Source: Dehalococcoidia bacterium (GTDB lineage: Bacteria; Chloroflexota; Dehalococcoidia; Lucifugimonadales; Lucifugimonadaceae). Taken from it: a stretch of DNA of 64,000 nucleotides. Shown one piece after another: positions 33,634 through 42,474 of the stretch (positions are counted from its first letter, which is position 1; each line of letters starts with the position of its first letter). Location: assembly GCA_028285005.1 (NCBI GenBank), contig JANQQP010000043.1:62001-126000 (forward strand), given 5' to 3'. Made by a program: the position numbers and the translations under genes. The notes under the pieces are model-generated. The model saw nothing but the letters and a program-made list of their open reading frames with translations. It did not search any database and was not told where the DNA came from.

Positions 33634-35576
33634 TCCGGCCGGTTCTTGATGTCTGGCGGTTCGATCTCGTCCGCTGGCTTGAAGCCCAGCGATGCGCCGC
33701 AGAAGTAGAGTTCAGCCTCCAGCGCACGCTCGATGTTCTCTGACTTGCGGAAGCCGTGCTGCTCGCCCTCGAACGGCACGTAGGCGTACATGATCCCGTT
33801 CTCTTCTAGCCCCTTAACCATGATCTCTGCCTGCGAAGGCGGCACGATCTTATCTTCGAGTCCTTGGAAGATGATCATCGGCGCGCTGAGCTGATCAGTG
33901 AAGTTGATCGCTGAGCGGTCGTGATAGCGCTGTTTCTGCTCTGGATACGGGCCGATGAGCGAATCGAGGTAGCGGGATTCGAATTTGTGGGTGTCGCCGA
34001 GGAATACGCCAAGGTCAGCAACGCCGTAGTAGGCAGCTCCGGCTGCGAAGACGCTGTGGAAAGTCAAGGCGTTGATGGTGGTGTAGCCCCCGGCGCTCCC
34101 GCCTCGGATCACTGTGCGTTTGGGGTCGGCAAGGCCCTGTTTAGCGAGGTAGTCGGCAGCCGCGATGCAGTCATCTGAATCGTAGATGCCCCACTTTTCG
34201 CGCAGTGCGTTTCGATACTCGCGACCATAGCCGGTTGAGCCTCGATAGTTGACGTCGACGACCGCGACTCCGCGGCTTGTCCAGTATTGCGTCATCAGGC
34301 TGAGTGAGGCGCTTGTGGAACCGGTTGGCCCGCCGTGGCAGATCACCATGAGCGGCGGAAGTTCGTCCGTCTCGCCTGTGAAATCAGCGTTCTTGGGTCG
34401 GTAATGGTAGGCGTGAGCTGTACCGTCATCGGTCGTCGGGAACGAGATCGGCTCGGGCACCGAGATGTATTCCGAGTCGACTTCCACCGACGAGCTCGAT
34501 TTGATCACTTCGATTGAACCGGATTCCAGTTCGGTGCGCACGATTTCGGGCTGCCGTGTGGGGCTTGCGCCGATGAAGTAGGACGAATCGCCAGCCGGGG
34601 TGAGATAGGAGATGTCCGAATATGGAATGTCCGTCGCACCGGTGCGGCCGCCGCTCGCGCCGACATGAACCAACGCCCCGCTTGCGCCGTCCGACTTGCG
34701 GATCAGCGATGAGCCGTCATCCCTGAAACAGTAGGTCGCGAAGCGGAACGCCCAGGAGGGGCCACCGGCATCGAACTGCTCATCGAGCAGGTTTACGGCC
34801 GCGCCATCCCGCCAGGAATGCAGGTTCCACCAGCCGCTGCAGTCCGATATGAAGTGCAGCAAGCCGCCAGGGCTCCACTCGGGCTGGATGATGCTCTCTT
34901 CAGTGCCGCCTGCAATCTGTGTCTCGAACGCAATCGAGCCGTCAGATTTGAAGGTCGCAGACCAGAGTTCGGTGCCGTCCCACGGCATGTTGGGGTGGTC
35001 CCAGGACGTCCATGCGATGGCGTCTCCTGACGGGCTGATGCGAGGTGATGAGTAGAAGTCTTTGCCAGTTGCGATGACTGTTGGCTCGGATGAGCCGTCG
35101 GCGGGAATCACGACCAGTTCGTTGTCTGCTTCGCGATCCTTGTGATGGCGCTCCCGGACACACGCAATGAAGTTGCCATCAGGAGAGATATCGAGGTCCG
35201 CGTAACGGTCCCCACGGGGGATCTCCGGTTCCTCGGTGATAGCTTCCGGCTGTGAGCCGGGCGTGACTCGATAGAGGCGTTGATCGTTCCAGTTGGCAAA
35301 ATAAATCGTGCCTTTATGAACCGCGTAGGCTCCGCCGCCATACTCGTGGACAGCGTTGCGCGCGTTGAAACCCTCAGGGATGACGTCCGATGTCGCGCCG
35401 TCCGACGAACGCTTCACGATGACGTAGCGGCCGCCTTCGGAAGGACGGCCTTCGAGCCAGTAGAGGTCCTCGCCGTCAACCCATAGCTCGCTTAGCCTGA
35501 CGGACCCGGCGGTGATGAGATCGGGCGTGATTGGCGATTTCCATGAACCGTATGGAGCAGTTGTCTTTTCAGGCAT
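33630..35576 (-). CDS. S9-family prolyl-oligopeptidase-type serine peptidase
   Basis: 648 residues. An N-terminal beta-propeller (to about residue 370) has repeated strands ending in W or Y, including ISPDGNFIACV and SPSGDAIAWTSWD. The alpha/beta-hydrolase domain has nucleophile S494 in RGGSAGGYTT, the acid in GLEDKIVPPSQ and the histidine in GEQHGF. VICHGGPTGST forms the oxyanion strand. No signal peptide, so probably cytoplasmic; it cleaves short peptides or acyl-peptides. It is transcribed alone. Confidence 0.93.
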   Translation of the reverse strand: MPEKTTAPYGSWKSPITPDLITAGSVRLSELWVDGEDLYWLEGRPSEGGRYVIVKRSSDGATSDVIPEGFNARNAVHEYGGGAYAVHKGTIYFANWNDQRLYRVTPGSQPEAITEEPEIPRGDRYADLDISPDGNFIACVRERHHKDREADNELVVIPADGSSEPTVIATGKDFYSSPRISPSGDAIAWTSWDHPNMPWDGTELWSATFKSDGSIAFETQIAGGTEESIIQPEWSPGGLLHFISDCSGWWNLHSWRDGAAVNLLDEQFDAGGPSWAFRFATYCFRDDGSSLIRKSDGASGALVHVGASGGRTGATDIPYSDISYLTPAGDSSYFIGASPTRQPEIVRTELESGSIEVIKSSSSVEVDSEYISVPEPISFPTTDDGTAHAYHYRPKNADFTGETDELPPLMVICHGGPTGSTSASLSLMTQYWTSRGVAVVDVNYRGSTGYGREYRNALREKWGIYDSDDCIAAADYLAKQGLADPKRTVIRGGSAGGYTTINALTFHSVFAAGAAYYGVADLGVFLGDTHKFESRYLDSLIGPYPEQKQRYHDRSAINFTDQLSAPMIIFQGLEDKIVPPSQAEIMVKGLEENGIMYAYVPFEGEQHGFRKSENIERALEAELYFCGASLGFKPADEIEPPDIKNRPD

Positions 35577-35670
35577 GAGTACTCGCGGGAGAGCTACTTT
35601 CGATGAAGATCGAATAGCTGAATTGATGTTGGCAGAATAGTCGGTCTCAGAACGCGCACCAGCATAACGC

Positions 35671-35704
35671 GAAACGGCCCGCCGATTTCTCAGCGGGCCG
35701 TTTC
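35671..35704 (-). terminator. Strong hairpin terminator after the duplicated-domain lipoprotein gene
   Basis: GAAACGGCCCGC (35671-35682) and GCGGGCCGTTTC (35693-35704), 12 bp perfect with a 10-nt loop, lie 27 nt past the stop of the lipoprotein gene on the minus strand. The T-containing flanks fit an intrinsic terminator. Confidence 0.75.
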
Positions 35705-35730
35705 TATCTTGGAGGATTGGCTGTATTCGA

Positions 35731-37458
35731 CTACTGAGCCACGAACGTGTCGCTCACCTCGCCGTTGACTATCAGCGTGTACTCGACGCCGGACTCGAAC
35801 TCGCCGGAACCGAGCCTCACGTTGTGCGTCGTCTCGCCGTAGATGGCGGTGCAGAGCACGACTGCGAGGTTTGCCGGTTCAGTGTTCTGGACCGTGACGA
35901 TCACATCAGTGCCGTCGATCTCCACGTCCCATCCAGCATCCAGGTTGCAACCGTTCGGCTGGGCAGAGACGATCTCGACGAAGTACTGCGGCGGGAACGA
36001 CTCTGCGATCATGATGTCGCCGACGCTGACGATGGGCGCAGGCACAAGCACCGTGTCCATCTGAGGCGGAAGCGGCAATGGGTCCGGCTTATCTCCAATC
36101 GGGCCGACCGGCTCACCGCCAGGTCCTGCGAACTTAGGACCTGCGGCGGAATCGAGTGCCGAGATGATCCCGTCATTGACTCCGACGTAGAGCACGATCG
36201 AGTTGCCGGCAAGGTAGAAGTGCGGTGTTGAGATCCACAGCACGTTCGTCACCGAGCCGCCTGGACCATTGGCGATCTCGAAACCGTCTGGTGAGACACC
36301 GGATGCGGCACGCAGAGCGCCGTCACCGGGACCGAACGAGAAGATCTCTATCCGCTCCCCGTTGATGGTGATCACCTGCGAGATGGCCCCATCGAACAGG
36401 CTCGAACCACCGTCTTCGCCGATCTCGACTTCGATTCCAAGGGCGCGTAGTCCGAAGAGCAGCGCATCGAGGTCCGAGATGATCGGAGCTACAACCGGGC
36501 CGTCGCCGTTGTCGATTGGCTCGTCAGGAGCCTCGCAGCGGACGTTGGGCGCGGTCACCTGGAAGCGGAGAGATTCGTTCTCACCGTGGTTCTCCCAGCG
36601 GACTGTGTATACCTCGCAGGTGTCGAGATTGTCGTTGCCCGAGCCGAGCGGAACAGTGTGCTCGACCATGCCGTAGATCTGCGTGCAGGCGATCAGCTCG
36701 CCAGGCGCAGGGACACGGTTCAAAACGGTCAGCGTCAACTCAAGCTCACCTGTCTGCTCGACGGAGATGTCATGGAAGGATGCGCAGCCACCGGGAAGGC
36801 CTGACGTGACCCGCAGCAGGAAAAAGCCGGGGTTGTCAGGGTCTTCGATGACTTCAACAGAATCGATCGGAGCAGGCGCCAGCACCGTCTCGTAGCCGGG
36901 GCTGTCGGCAGCGCCCGGGTCGACCGGAGAGGTGTCGCCGGCAAACTCTTCACCGAAAGTCTCTCTCAGCAGCTCGATCACTTCGGCATCTCCGCCTGTG
37001 TAGACGATGATGACTTCGTCCTGCTGGTAGTAATGAGGCGGGTTGAGAAAGTCGATAGCGACCGCAGGACCGCCATCGGCGTCGCTGACGAGCGTGCCAT
37101 CGTCAGACACTCTCGCAGCAGCTGTGCTCGCGTCGGAGCTCGATGCGAACTCGTACAGCTCGACCGATTCGCCGTTGACCAGTAGCTTGGTTAGCGGCGT
37201 GTTGAACGTGCCGCTCGGCTCTTCACCAGTGTTGACTACGACAGAGCCGTTGGCCTCGAGAGCCAGGCGAGCAGCATCGTAGCCGCTCTCAACTGATGAA
37301 GTTGGTGGTGGTGTTGGATCGACGGAGTCGTTGTCCGAGCCGTTTCCGCCAGCGGCCGGCGCTCCATTGTCTGTGCCACACGCTATTGCGGCTATGGACA
37401 GCGCGCCGCCGAGCACCAGGGCGGTCGCCGTCTTTCTTTTGAACAGGTTAGGAATCAT
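35731..37458 (-). CDS. Lipoprotein with an internally duplicated two-part module
   Basis: 575 residues, lipobox AIAC with C27 and a short Gly/Ser/Asp linker. Residues about 58-290 and 330-575 are copies of the same module. Each has a YDAARLALEANG-like or LDALLFGLRALG-like helix, a strand NGE[SR][VI]E[LI][YF][ES]F, and PPHYYQ.../TPHFYLAGNSIVLY. A loop then leads to the second part VL[AV]PAPI[DV]SV..., ending in P...[CL]CT.IYG....V.LGS. Paired cysteines (GGCASF/ACTQIYG and NGCNLD/LCTAIYG) probably form one disulfide per copy. No enzyme motif was found. It is extracytoplasmic, of unknown function. Confidence 0.75.
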   Translation of the reverse strand: MIPNLFKRKTATALVLGGALSIAAIACGTDNGAPAAGGNGSDNDSVDPTPPPTSSVESGYDAARLALEANGSVVVNTGEEPSGTFNTPLTKLLVNGESVELYEFASSSDASTAAARVSDDGTLVSDADGGPAVAIDFLNPPHYYQQDEVIIVYTGGDAEVIELLRETFGEEFAGDTSPVDPGAADSPGYETVLAPAPIDSVEVIEDPDNPGFFLLRVTSGLPGGCASFHDISVEQTGELELTLTVLNRVPAPGELIACTQIYGMVEHTVPLGSGNDNLDTCEVYTVRWENHGENESLRFQVTAPNVRCEAPDEPIDNGDGPVVAPIISDLDALLFGLRALGIEVEIGEDGGSSLFDGAISQVITINGERIEIFSFGPGDGALRAASGVSPDGFEIANGPGGSVTNVLWISTPHFYLAGNSIVLYVGVNDGIISALDSAAGPKFAGPGGEPVGPIGDKPDPLPLPPQMDTVLVPAPIVSVGDIMIAESFPPQYFVEIVSAQPNGCNLDAGWDVEIDGTDVIVTVQNTEPANLAVVLCTAIYGETTHNVRLGSGEFESGVEYTLIVNGEVSDTFVAQ

Positions 37459-37701
37459 CTTCGGTTGCCTCGGATGGCAGTTCCCGGACTTGAAGACCGG
37501 TTGCCAACAGTAGTGCGTCTAAGACCTCGTTCGGACATGCAGGCCGTGTGCCAGGGTTGTGCGGACCCTGCTTATCGGCTTCGAATAGATAGACGCTCAA
37601 CAGCTAGATATTGTTCCATCTGAACTTGGGAGGCCGCTGTTGAGCGAGCATCACAGGTTCAGTTGATATTTGACCGTGCTCCAGCGGGCTACCATTCGCA
37701 C

Positions 37702-38289
37702 ATGGAGATGCCCTGGATCGACCTTTCTGAGTACCCGGACCTGGCTCGGCCTTTCCGCTGGAAGTGGGGACCAATAGACGGCCGATTCGAGTTGCTAGGT
37801 CAAACGGCCGAGATGCCTAATGACGGGCTGATATCGAATGTGCGGATTGTTCCGTTCATCGGTGATGGCGACGAAGTGCTTGTGTTGAAGATGGCGGACG
37901 GGGATTGGGACCATCCCGGCGGCACTCGCGAGCCAGATGAGCCGATAATTGAGACTGCGCGGCGGGAGTTGCTTGAGGAGGCCGGGGCGAAGCTGATCTC
38001 TCTGGAGCCGTTCGGGCTGTTCAACTGCCACTCGCTGCAGGAAAAGCCATACCGGCCGCACATGCCGTTTCCGCACTTCTATCACCTGGTCGCTTTCGCC
38101 GAGGTGGAACGCGTTGGAGACCCTGAAAACCCGGATGGAGAACTGGCGACTCTCGAAGTGTGCGAGGTCTCGCTGGACGAAGCGGCTTCGCGCTTCACAA
38201 CTCGTAGAGACGGCGGTCTGTGGATGGCCGACATGTACCGGCTGGGCGCGAGGGTCCGGCGACTGATGAGGGAGAGCCGTCGCGAATGA
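37702..38289 (+). CDS. NUDIX hydrolase
   Basis: 195 residues. The complete NUDIX box GTREPDEPIIETARRELLEE with following A-G fits G-x5-E-x7-R-E-x-x-E-E-x-G. It would hydrolyse a nucleoside diphosphate linked to some other moiety; the substrate is unknown. N-terminal and C-terminal flanks (DLSEYPDLARPFRWKWGPI and GGLWMADMYRLG) are specific to a small subfamily that I do not recognise. ATG 37702 is chosen; frame extension upstream lacks a ribosome-binding site. It converges on the histidine kinase gene, 14 nt apart. Confidence 0.85.
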   Translation: MEMPWIDLSEYPDLARPFRWKWGPIDGRFELLGQTAEMPNDGLISNVRIVPFIGDGDEVLVLKMADGDWDHPGGTREPDEPIIETARRELLEEAGAKLISLEPFGLFNCHSLQEKPYRPHMPFPHFYHLVAFAEVERVGDPENPDGELATLEVCEVSLDEAASRFTTRRDGGLWMADMYRLGARVRRLMRESRRE

Positions 38290-38303
38290 GTTGGCCTGAG
38301 TAG

Positions 38304-40661
38304 CTAGCCGGGTCTGTACTCGTACGGCACTGTGAATCTGAAAGTTGAACCACTGTTCGGCTCGCTCTGTACCGTCAGGTCCCCGTGATGCATCTCTGCG
38401 ATAGCTTTCGCGATGACCAGTCCGAGGCCGGTGCCCGGCTGCTTTCGAGTGATCTCGTTGTCTGCTCGAAAGAACGCGGTGAACAGATGCCGGCGGTCCT
38501 CTTCCGAGACACCGATGCCCTGATCACTGACGCAGATGGAGATTTGATCCGTCCCTGGCTCCACGCTTACCGTTATTTCGGAGCCTGAAGATGAGTACTT
38601 GGACGCGTTGCTGATCAGGTTGGAGATCACCTGGGTCACGCGATCGGAGTCGGCGTAGAGACGCAATTCGCCGTCTGGCGAGTAGACGGTGATGCTCTGG
38701 GATTTGGCCGCGATAACCGGCCCGAAACTCTCGACGAGTTCCTTGAGTGTCTCGTTCAGATCGAATCTCGACGGTGTGAGCGCGATAGTGTTGGCTTGCA
38801 CTCGCGATACGTCAACCAGATCGCTAATGAGCCTGTCCAACTGTTCACCGTTTCGCTTGATAACCGCAAAGTGGTTCGCCTCACGCTCTGAGAGTTCATC
38901 TTGCAGCGCCTTTCGCAGCACTCCGGTGAAGGCGAGGATGCTGGTCAGCGGAGTCTTGAGCTCGTGTGAAACCGTCGAGAGGAACTCGCTCTTCGCCTGG
39001 TTCACTTTTTGCAGTTCGCGATTATCGGATTCGGCCTGCTGCCTGCGCTCCCTCTCATCGGCGAGTCGCAAGGTCTCGAGGTACAGGTCACTTGCAGCGA
39101 CTGCACCGGCGATCTGCTGGGCGATGGCCTTGAGCGCCTCCAGGTCGGCTTTCGCGTATGCCTGTGTGGCGGAGGCCTTGACGCTAATGGTGCCGATTAC
39201 GCGGTCCGCGGAGACCAGCGGTGCGAACATCGTGGAGTGCAGGCCGACTTCACGGCTTTCCTGGAGACCTTCTGTGCGCGCCGCCACGGCCGACAGATCG
39301 TCCGAAAACGTGATCGTCGCCCGTCTCTCCCTGACCACTTTTTCCGTTGGAAGCCCACTCAACTGCTTGCTTCTCTGTGAGTCCCAGCCTGGCAGCTTGG
39401 TGCCTGATATGTAGCGGTCGGTTATCGTCCCTGCTTCATCGTCGACTGTCGTGACGACGATACGGTCGGCCTTCAGGAGCTTTCTAACCTCGTCAGCCAC
39501 GCGTTCGAAAACGTCACCGAAATCGAGTGTGGAGCCGATTAACCGGCCAATCTCGGCCAGTACGTGACGCTCCCTGGACTCACGTTCGATTCTCTGCATC
39601 AGGTCCGCCTTGGCGACTGCCGACGCAGCAAACGCGGCGACCTGCTGTATCAGCTCATGGTGCGAGAAGTTGTAAGCCAGCGGAGTCTTGCTTTGTATAT
39701 GGAACGTTCCTATGACCCGCCCTTCTGAGACCATTGGGCTGGCCAGCACTGAACGGATGCCGCCATCCAGAATCGGCTCTAGAACCGGATACTCTTCCAG
39801 CGCTTCCTCCAGATCGGCAGGATCGTTCACGTGTAGAACGAAGGGCCCGTTCCGCTTTATCGCGGCTTCGGTCACAGTTCTTTTGAGGCTCATTCTGTTG
39901 CCGGGAGAGCGTTCCGGGAACTCGAGACCGCTACCGAAGCGGATGATGAATGACTCTCCATCTGCGTCCAAAGCAGTCACGATGATTCGGTCGGCAGGGA
40001 TGAGCTGCGAAACGAGCTCTGAGAACCGTTCGAAGACTGAATCGATGTCAAGCGACGATGTGATGGTCCGTCCAAGCTCAAGCATCAGCTTTCGCTTTTC
40101 GGCTTCGGCCGCCAGTCCTTGCACGTGAAGGGAGTTCTCTATGGCCGGAGCGATGTGTGTGGCGAATGTCTCAACGAGTTCGGCGTGTTCCTCAGTGAAC
40201 GCTCCAGCCGTCCTCGACCGCAGGTAGATTGCGCCGAGCATGTTGCCGCGAGATATCAACGGAACTGCCAGTAGGGAGGGCAACGCTCTTGATGCGGCAG
40301 GAGTCGTTCCGGATGGTGAGTATGGCCACTCCTCGTTCGCCACTTTGAACAGGATCCACGTTCCTCTGGCGATCAATTCGGACGTGATCGTGTTCTTTAG
40401 CTCGTGTGTTTCGCCCGGCCTCCAGCCTTCCATGTCAGCGCCGGAGACGAAAGCGTTCGTGACTGTGGCTGACTTTTCATCAAGTAGGCGAATCGCCAGC
40501 CGGTCGAAAGCGAGAAACCGCTTCAGCAGCGAGGTCAGCGTCTCGTAGACCTGATCGAAGTTTCCCGCGGTACTGGCGACCTGGCTTAGCTCAACCAGTG
40601 ACGACCGCAGCAGTAGCTCCTGGCTCCGTGGGTCTTTGTATTCATGTTCGATTATCGTCAT
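38304..40661 (-). CDS. Cytoplasmic sensor histidine kinase with three GAF domains
   Basis: 785 residues, no transmembrane segment. Three GAF domains in a row (about 28-170, 195-345 and 365-525), each ending in a VIGTI/VIGTF/MLGAI-type strand. A short coiled linker leads to HisKA with SHELKTPLTSI (H at about 556), then HATPase_c with SNLISNASKYS (N box), SDQGIGVSEEDRRHLF (G1) and GTGLGLVIAKA (G2). GAF domains bind small ligands or redox groups; the signal is unknown. No response regulator is adjacent, so it is an orphan kinase. Confidence 0.95.
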   Translation of the reverse strand: MTIIEHEYKDPRSQELLLRSSLVELSQVASTAGNFDQVYETLTSLLKRFLAFDRLAIRLLDEKSATVTNAFVSGADMEGWRPGETHELKNTITSELIARGTWILFKVANEEWPYSPSGTTPAASRALPSLLAVPLISRGNMLGAIYLRSRTAGAFTEEHAELVETFATHIAPAIENSLHVQGLAAEAEKRKLMLELGRTITSSLDIDSVFERFSELVSQLIPADRIIVTALDADGESFIIRFGSGLEFPERSPGNRMSLKRTVTEAAIKRNGPFVLHVNDPADLEEALEEYPVLEPILDGGIRSVLASPMVSEGRVIGTFHIQSKTPLAYNFSHHELIQQVAAFAASAVAKADLMQRIERESRERHVLAEIGRLIGSTLDFGDVFERVADEVRKLLKADRIVVTTVDDEAGTITDRYISGTKLPGWDSQRSKQLSGLPTEKVVRERRATITFSDDLSAVAARTEGLQESREVGLHSTMFAPLVSADRVIGTISVKASATQAYAKADLEALKAIAQQIAGAVAASDLYLETLRLADERERRQQAESDNRELQKVNQAKSEFLSTVSHELKTPLTSILAFTGVLRKALQDELSEREANHFAVIKRNGEQLDRLISDLVDVSRVQANTIALTPSRFDLNETLKELVESFGPVIAAKSQSITVYSPDGELRLYADSDRVTQVISNLISNASKYSSSGSEITVSVEPGTDQISICVSDQGIGVSEEDRRHLFTAFFRADNEITRKQPGTGLGLVIAKAIAEMHHGDLTVQSEPNSGSTFRFTVPYEYRPG

Positions 40662-40875
40662 GGTGTATCGCCCGCCGATTCGGGTAATAGTGAGAGTCGG
40701 CGTGGCTGGTGTTTGGCAGATTCATGCGGCGGCGGCCAAGAGCCTGGCGCGCAATTCTTACGGCTCAGCAGGATATGTCAATCGGAGCAACTCGAAACCC
40801 GTGTAATTCTTGAGCGTTGAGTGGCTTAGCCGACTGGAGCGTGGAAGGCAGGCCGAACGGTCGATGGCAGCTCGA
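40662..40875. other. Upstream interval before the trpS leader
   Basis: About 210 nt between the divergent histidine kinase and the trpS promoter. It presumably holds the kinase promoter. No gene, repeat or clear structure was recognised. Confidence 0.4.
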
Positions 40876-40905
40876 TTGACTTTTGCGAAAATCGCTGCCT
40901 ATACT
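40876..40905 (+). promoter_or_regulatory. Sigma70-type promoter of the trpS T-box transcript
   Basis: -35 TTGACT (40876-40881), 18-nt spacer, -10 TATACT (40900-40905), directly upstream of the T-box leader. Confidence 0.75.
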
Positions 40906-40911
40906 CGAAAT

Positions 40912-41217
40912 AGAACCGAATCAGCAAAGGCTGTGACCGGGACTAGTACGTGTCAGTACGGATTCGAGAGAGCCGGGGCAAGGTGTGAGCCCGGTATCAC
41001 GACTGAGACCGAATGGACCCGCAAGCTGCAGGGCGAACTGCTCAACACTTTGAGCATGTAGCCTGAGACGGAAAGGGCACCGTTACCAGAGCCCGGGGCC
41101 TTCCTCACCACGAGTGTGGAGCGCCTGTCAGAGATGTTTGAGCGCTGTTAGCGTTCGAATAATCAGGGTGGCACCGCGTGGAACAACCTCGCCCCTGTAC
41201 AGGGAGCGGGGTTTTTT
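40912..41217 (+). promoter_or_regulatory. T-box riboswitch, tryptophan (UGG) specific
   Basis: A leader of about 300 nt that binds uncharged tRNA to decide between termination and read-through. AGGGTGGCACCGCG at 41165-41178 is the canonical T-box. A terminator follows: ACCTCGC-CCCTG-TA-CAGGG-A-GCGGGGT (about 41187-41211) and six Ts. Stem I features are present: AGTA on the 5' side, an AGAGAGCCGGGGC...GGTGTGAGCCCGG distal part, and on the 3' side GAATGGA with specifier codon TGG at 41014-41016 followed by the usual A. This fits the next gene, trpS. Confidence 0.93.
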
Positions 41218-41301
41218 GTTGACTTTTTGGGATGGCGAGATTGACTGGCTAAGGGCCGCGCCAACTGAAGGCTAGGACGAAATAGAACGACGAGAGAAGC
41301 G

Positions 41302-42321
41302 ATGGCGGCAGATAGCAAGAAGCGAATACTGACTGGTGTGCGGCCGACGGGTGCATTGCACCTCGGCCACTACGTTGGCGCGCTGCACAACTGGCTCGAA
41401 CTGCAGGACCAGTACGACTGCTACTTCCTGATAGCCGACTACCAGGCGTTGGGAGACCACTTCCACGAGATTGACCTGATCAGGGATTCCGTCCTGCAGG
41501 TCACGCTTGACTGGCTGGCGGTTGGTCTCGACCCGGAGAAATCGGCGTTCGTCGTTCAGAGCTATGTGCCGGAGCACGCGGAGCTGACGATGTTACTCAG
41601 CTTCATCACGCCGTTGGGCATGTTGGAGCGGAATCCGACTCTTAAGGCTGAGATCGGCGAGCTACCAGTTGAGCGGCGCACCGTCGGCTTCTTCAACTAC
41701 CCGATGAGCCAGGTTGCAGACATTCTGCTGCCGAGAGCGCACCTGGTGCCTGTAGGAGACGACCAGGCGCCGCATATTGAGATGACTCGTGAGATCGCCC
41801 GGCGATTCAACCGCATGTTCGGTGAGGTGTTTCCTGAGCCGGAGACGCTGATCGGCCGAGTGCCGCGTCTTTCAGGGACTGACGGCCAGGGCAAGATGAG
41901 CAAGTCGAAGGGCAACGTGATCCTGCTGTCTGACGATGAGGCGACGGTGAACAAGAAGGTCCGCGGGATGTTCACAGATCCCAACCGCGTGCGAGCCGAC
42001 ATTCCGGGCCGAGTCGAGGGCAACCCCGTTTTCGAGTACCACGATGCATTCAACCCGGACACGGCACAGGTGGACGATTTCAAGGAGCGGTATCGGAAGG
42101 GCACGGTAGGTGATGTCGAGGTGAAGGTGGCGCTGGCGAAGGCGCTGAATGATCACCTTGAGCCGATACGTGAGCGCAGAGCTCGCTACGAGCAGCAGAT
42201 GGACCTTGTAGAAGAGGCGATCATGGCAGGCGTGCGGAAGGGCCGTGAGATCGCTGAAGAGACGATGACGATGGTGAGGGACGCGATGCGGATCAGCACT
42301 TACACAAAGTCATGGAACTGA
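41302..42321 (+). CDS. trpS: Tryptophanyl-tRNA synthetase
   Basis: A class I synthetase of 339 residues charging tRNA-Trp. HIGH-type motif HLGHYVG (H20-H23), and KMSKS in GKMSKSKGNV. GDDQAPHIEMTREIARRFN is standard for the TrpRS/TyrRS group, and the length is normal for bacterial TrpRS. It is preceded by a UGG T-box, so it is induced when Trp-tRNA is low. The trp biosynthetic genes follow in the same direction after 153 nt and may be co-transcribed. Confidence 0.97.
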   Translation: MAADSKKRILTGVRPTGALHLGHYVGALHNWLELQDQYDCYFLIADYQALGDHFHEIDLIRDSVLQVTLDWLAVGLDPEKSAFVVQSYVPEHAELTMLLSFITPLGMLERNPTLKAEIGELPVERRTVGFFNYPMSQVADILLPRAHLVPVGDDQAPHIEMTREIARRFNRMFGEVFPEPETLIGRVPRLSGTDGQGKMSKSKGNVILLSDDEATVNKKVRGMFTDPNRVRADIPGRVEGNPVFEYHDAFNPDTAQVDDFKERYRKGTVGDVEVKVALAKALNDHLEPIRERRARYEQQMDLVEEAIMAGVRKGREIAEETMTMVRDAMRISTYTKSWN

Positions 42322-42393
42322 CGCGTTCGCTGCGACATTTCTGAACCCGACTGAAAGAACACTCCGGTATTGAATAGCTCAAGTCACAACAGA

Positions 42394-42467
42394 CCTCTTG
42401 ACCGCCGTTGGCGTCGCCACTGGCGGACTAACGCGCGTGTTTGAAGACCCGAATCTCACTCAAGAGG
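42394..42467 (+). promoter_or_regulatory. trpE leader helix that can hide the ribosome-binding site
   Basis: CCTCTTGA (42394-42401) is complementary to TCAAGAGG (42460-42467); the latter contains the AAGAGG Shine-Dalgarno sequence, 7 nt before the trpE ATG. Between them CCGCC (42402-42406) can pair with GGCGG (42422-42426), extending the 5' side of the structure. Confidence 0.5.
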
Positions 42468-42474
42468 CCTTTCA

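Noticed and set aside
40810-41061. 83-residue open frame before trpS
   Set aside because: It lies across the trpS promoter and stem I of the T-box, with no ribosome-binding site or recognisable protein features.
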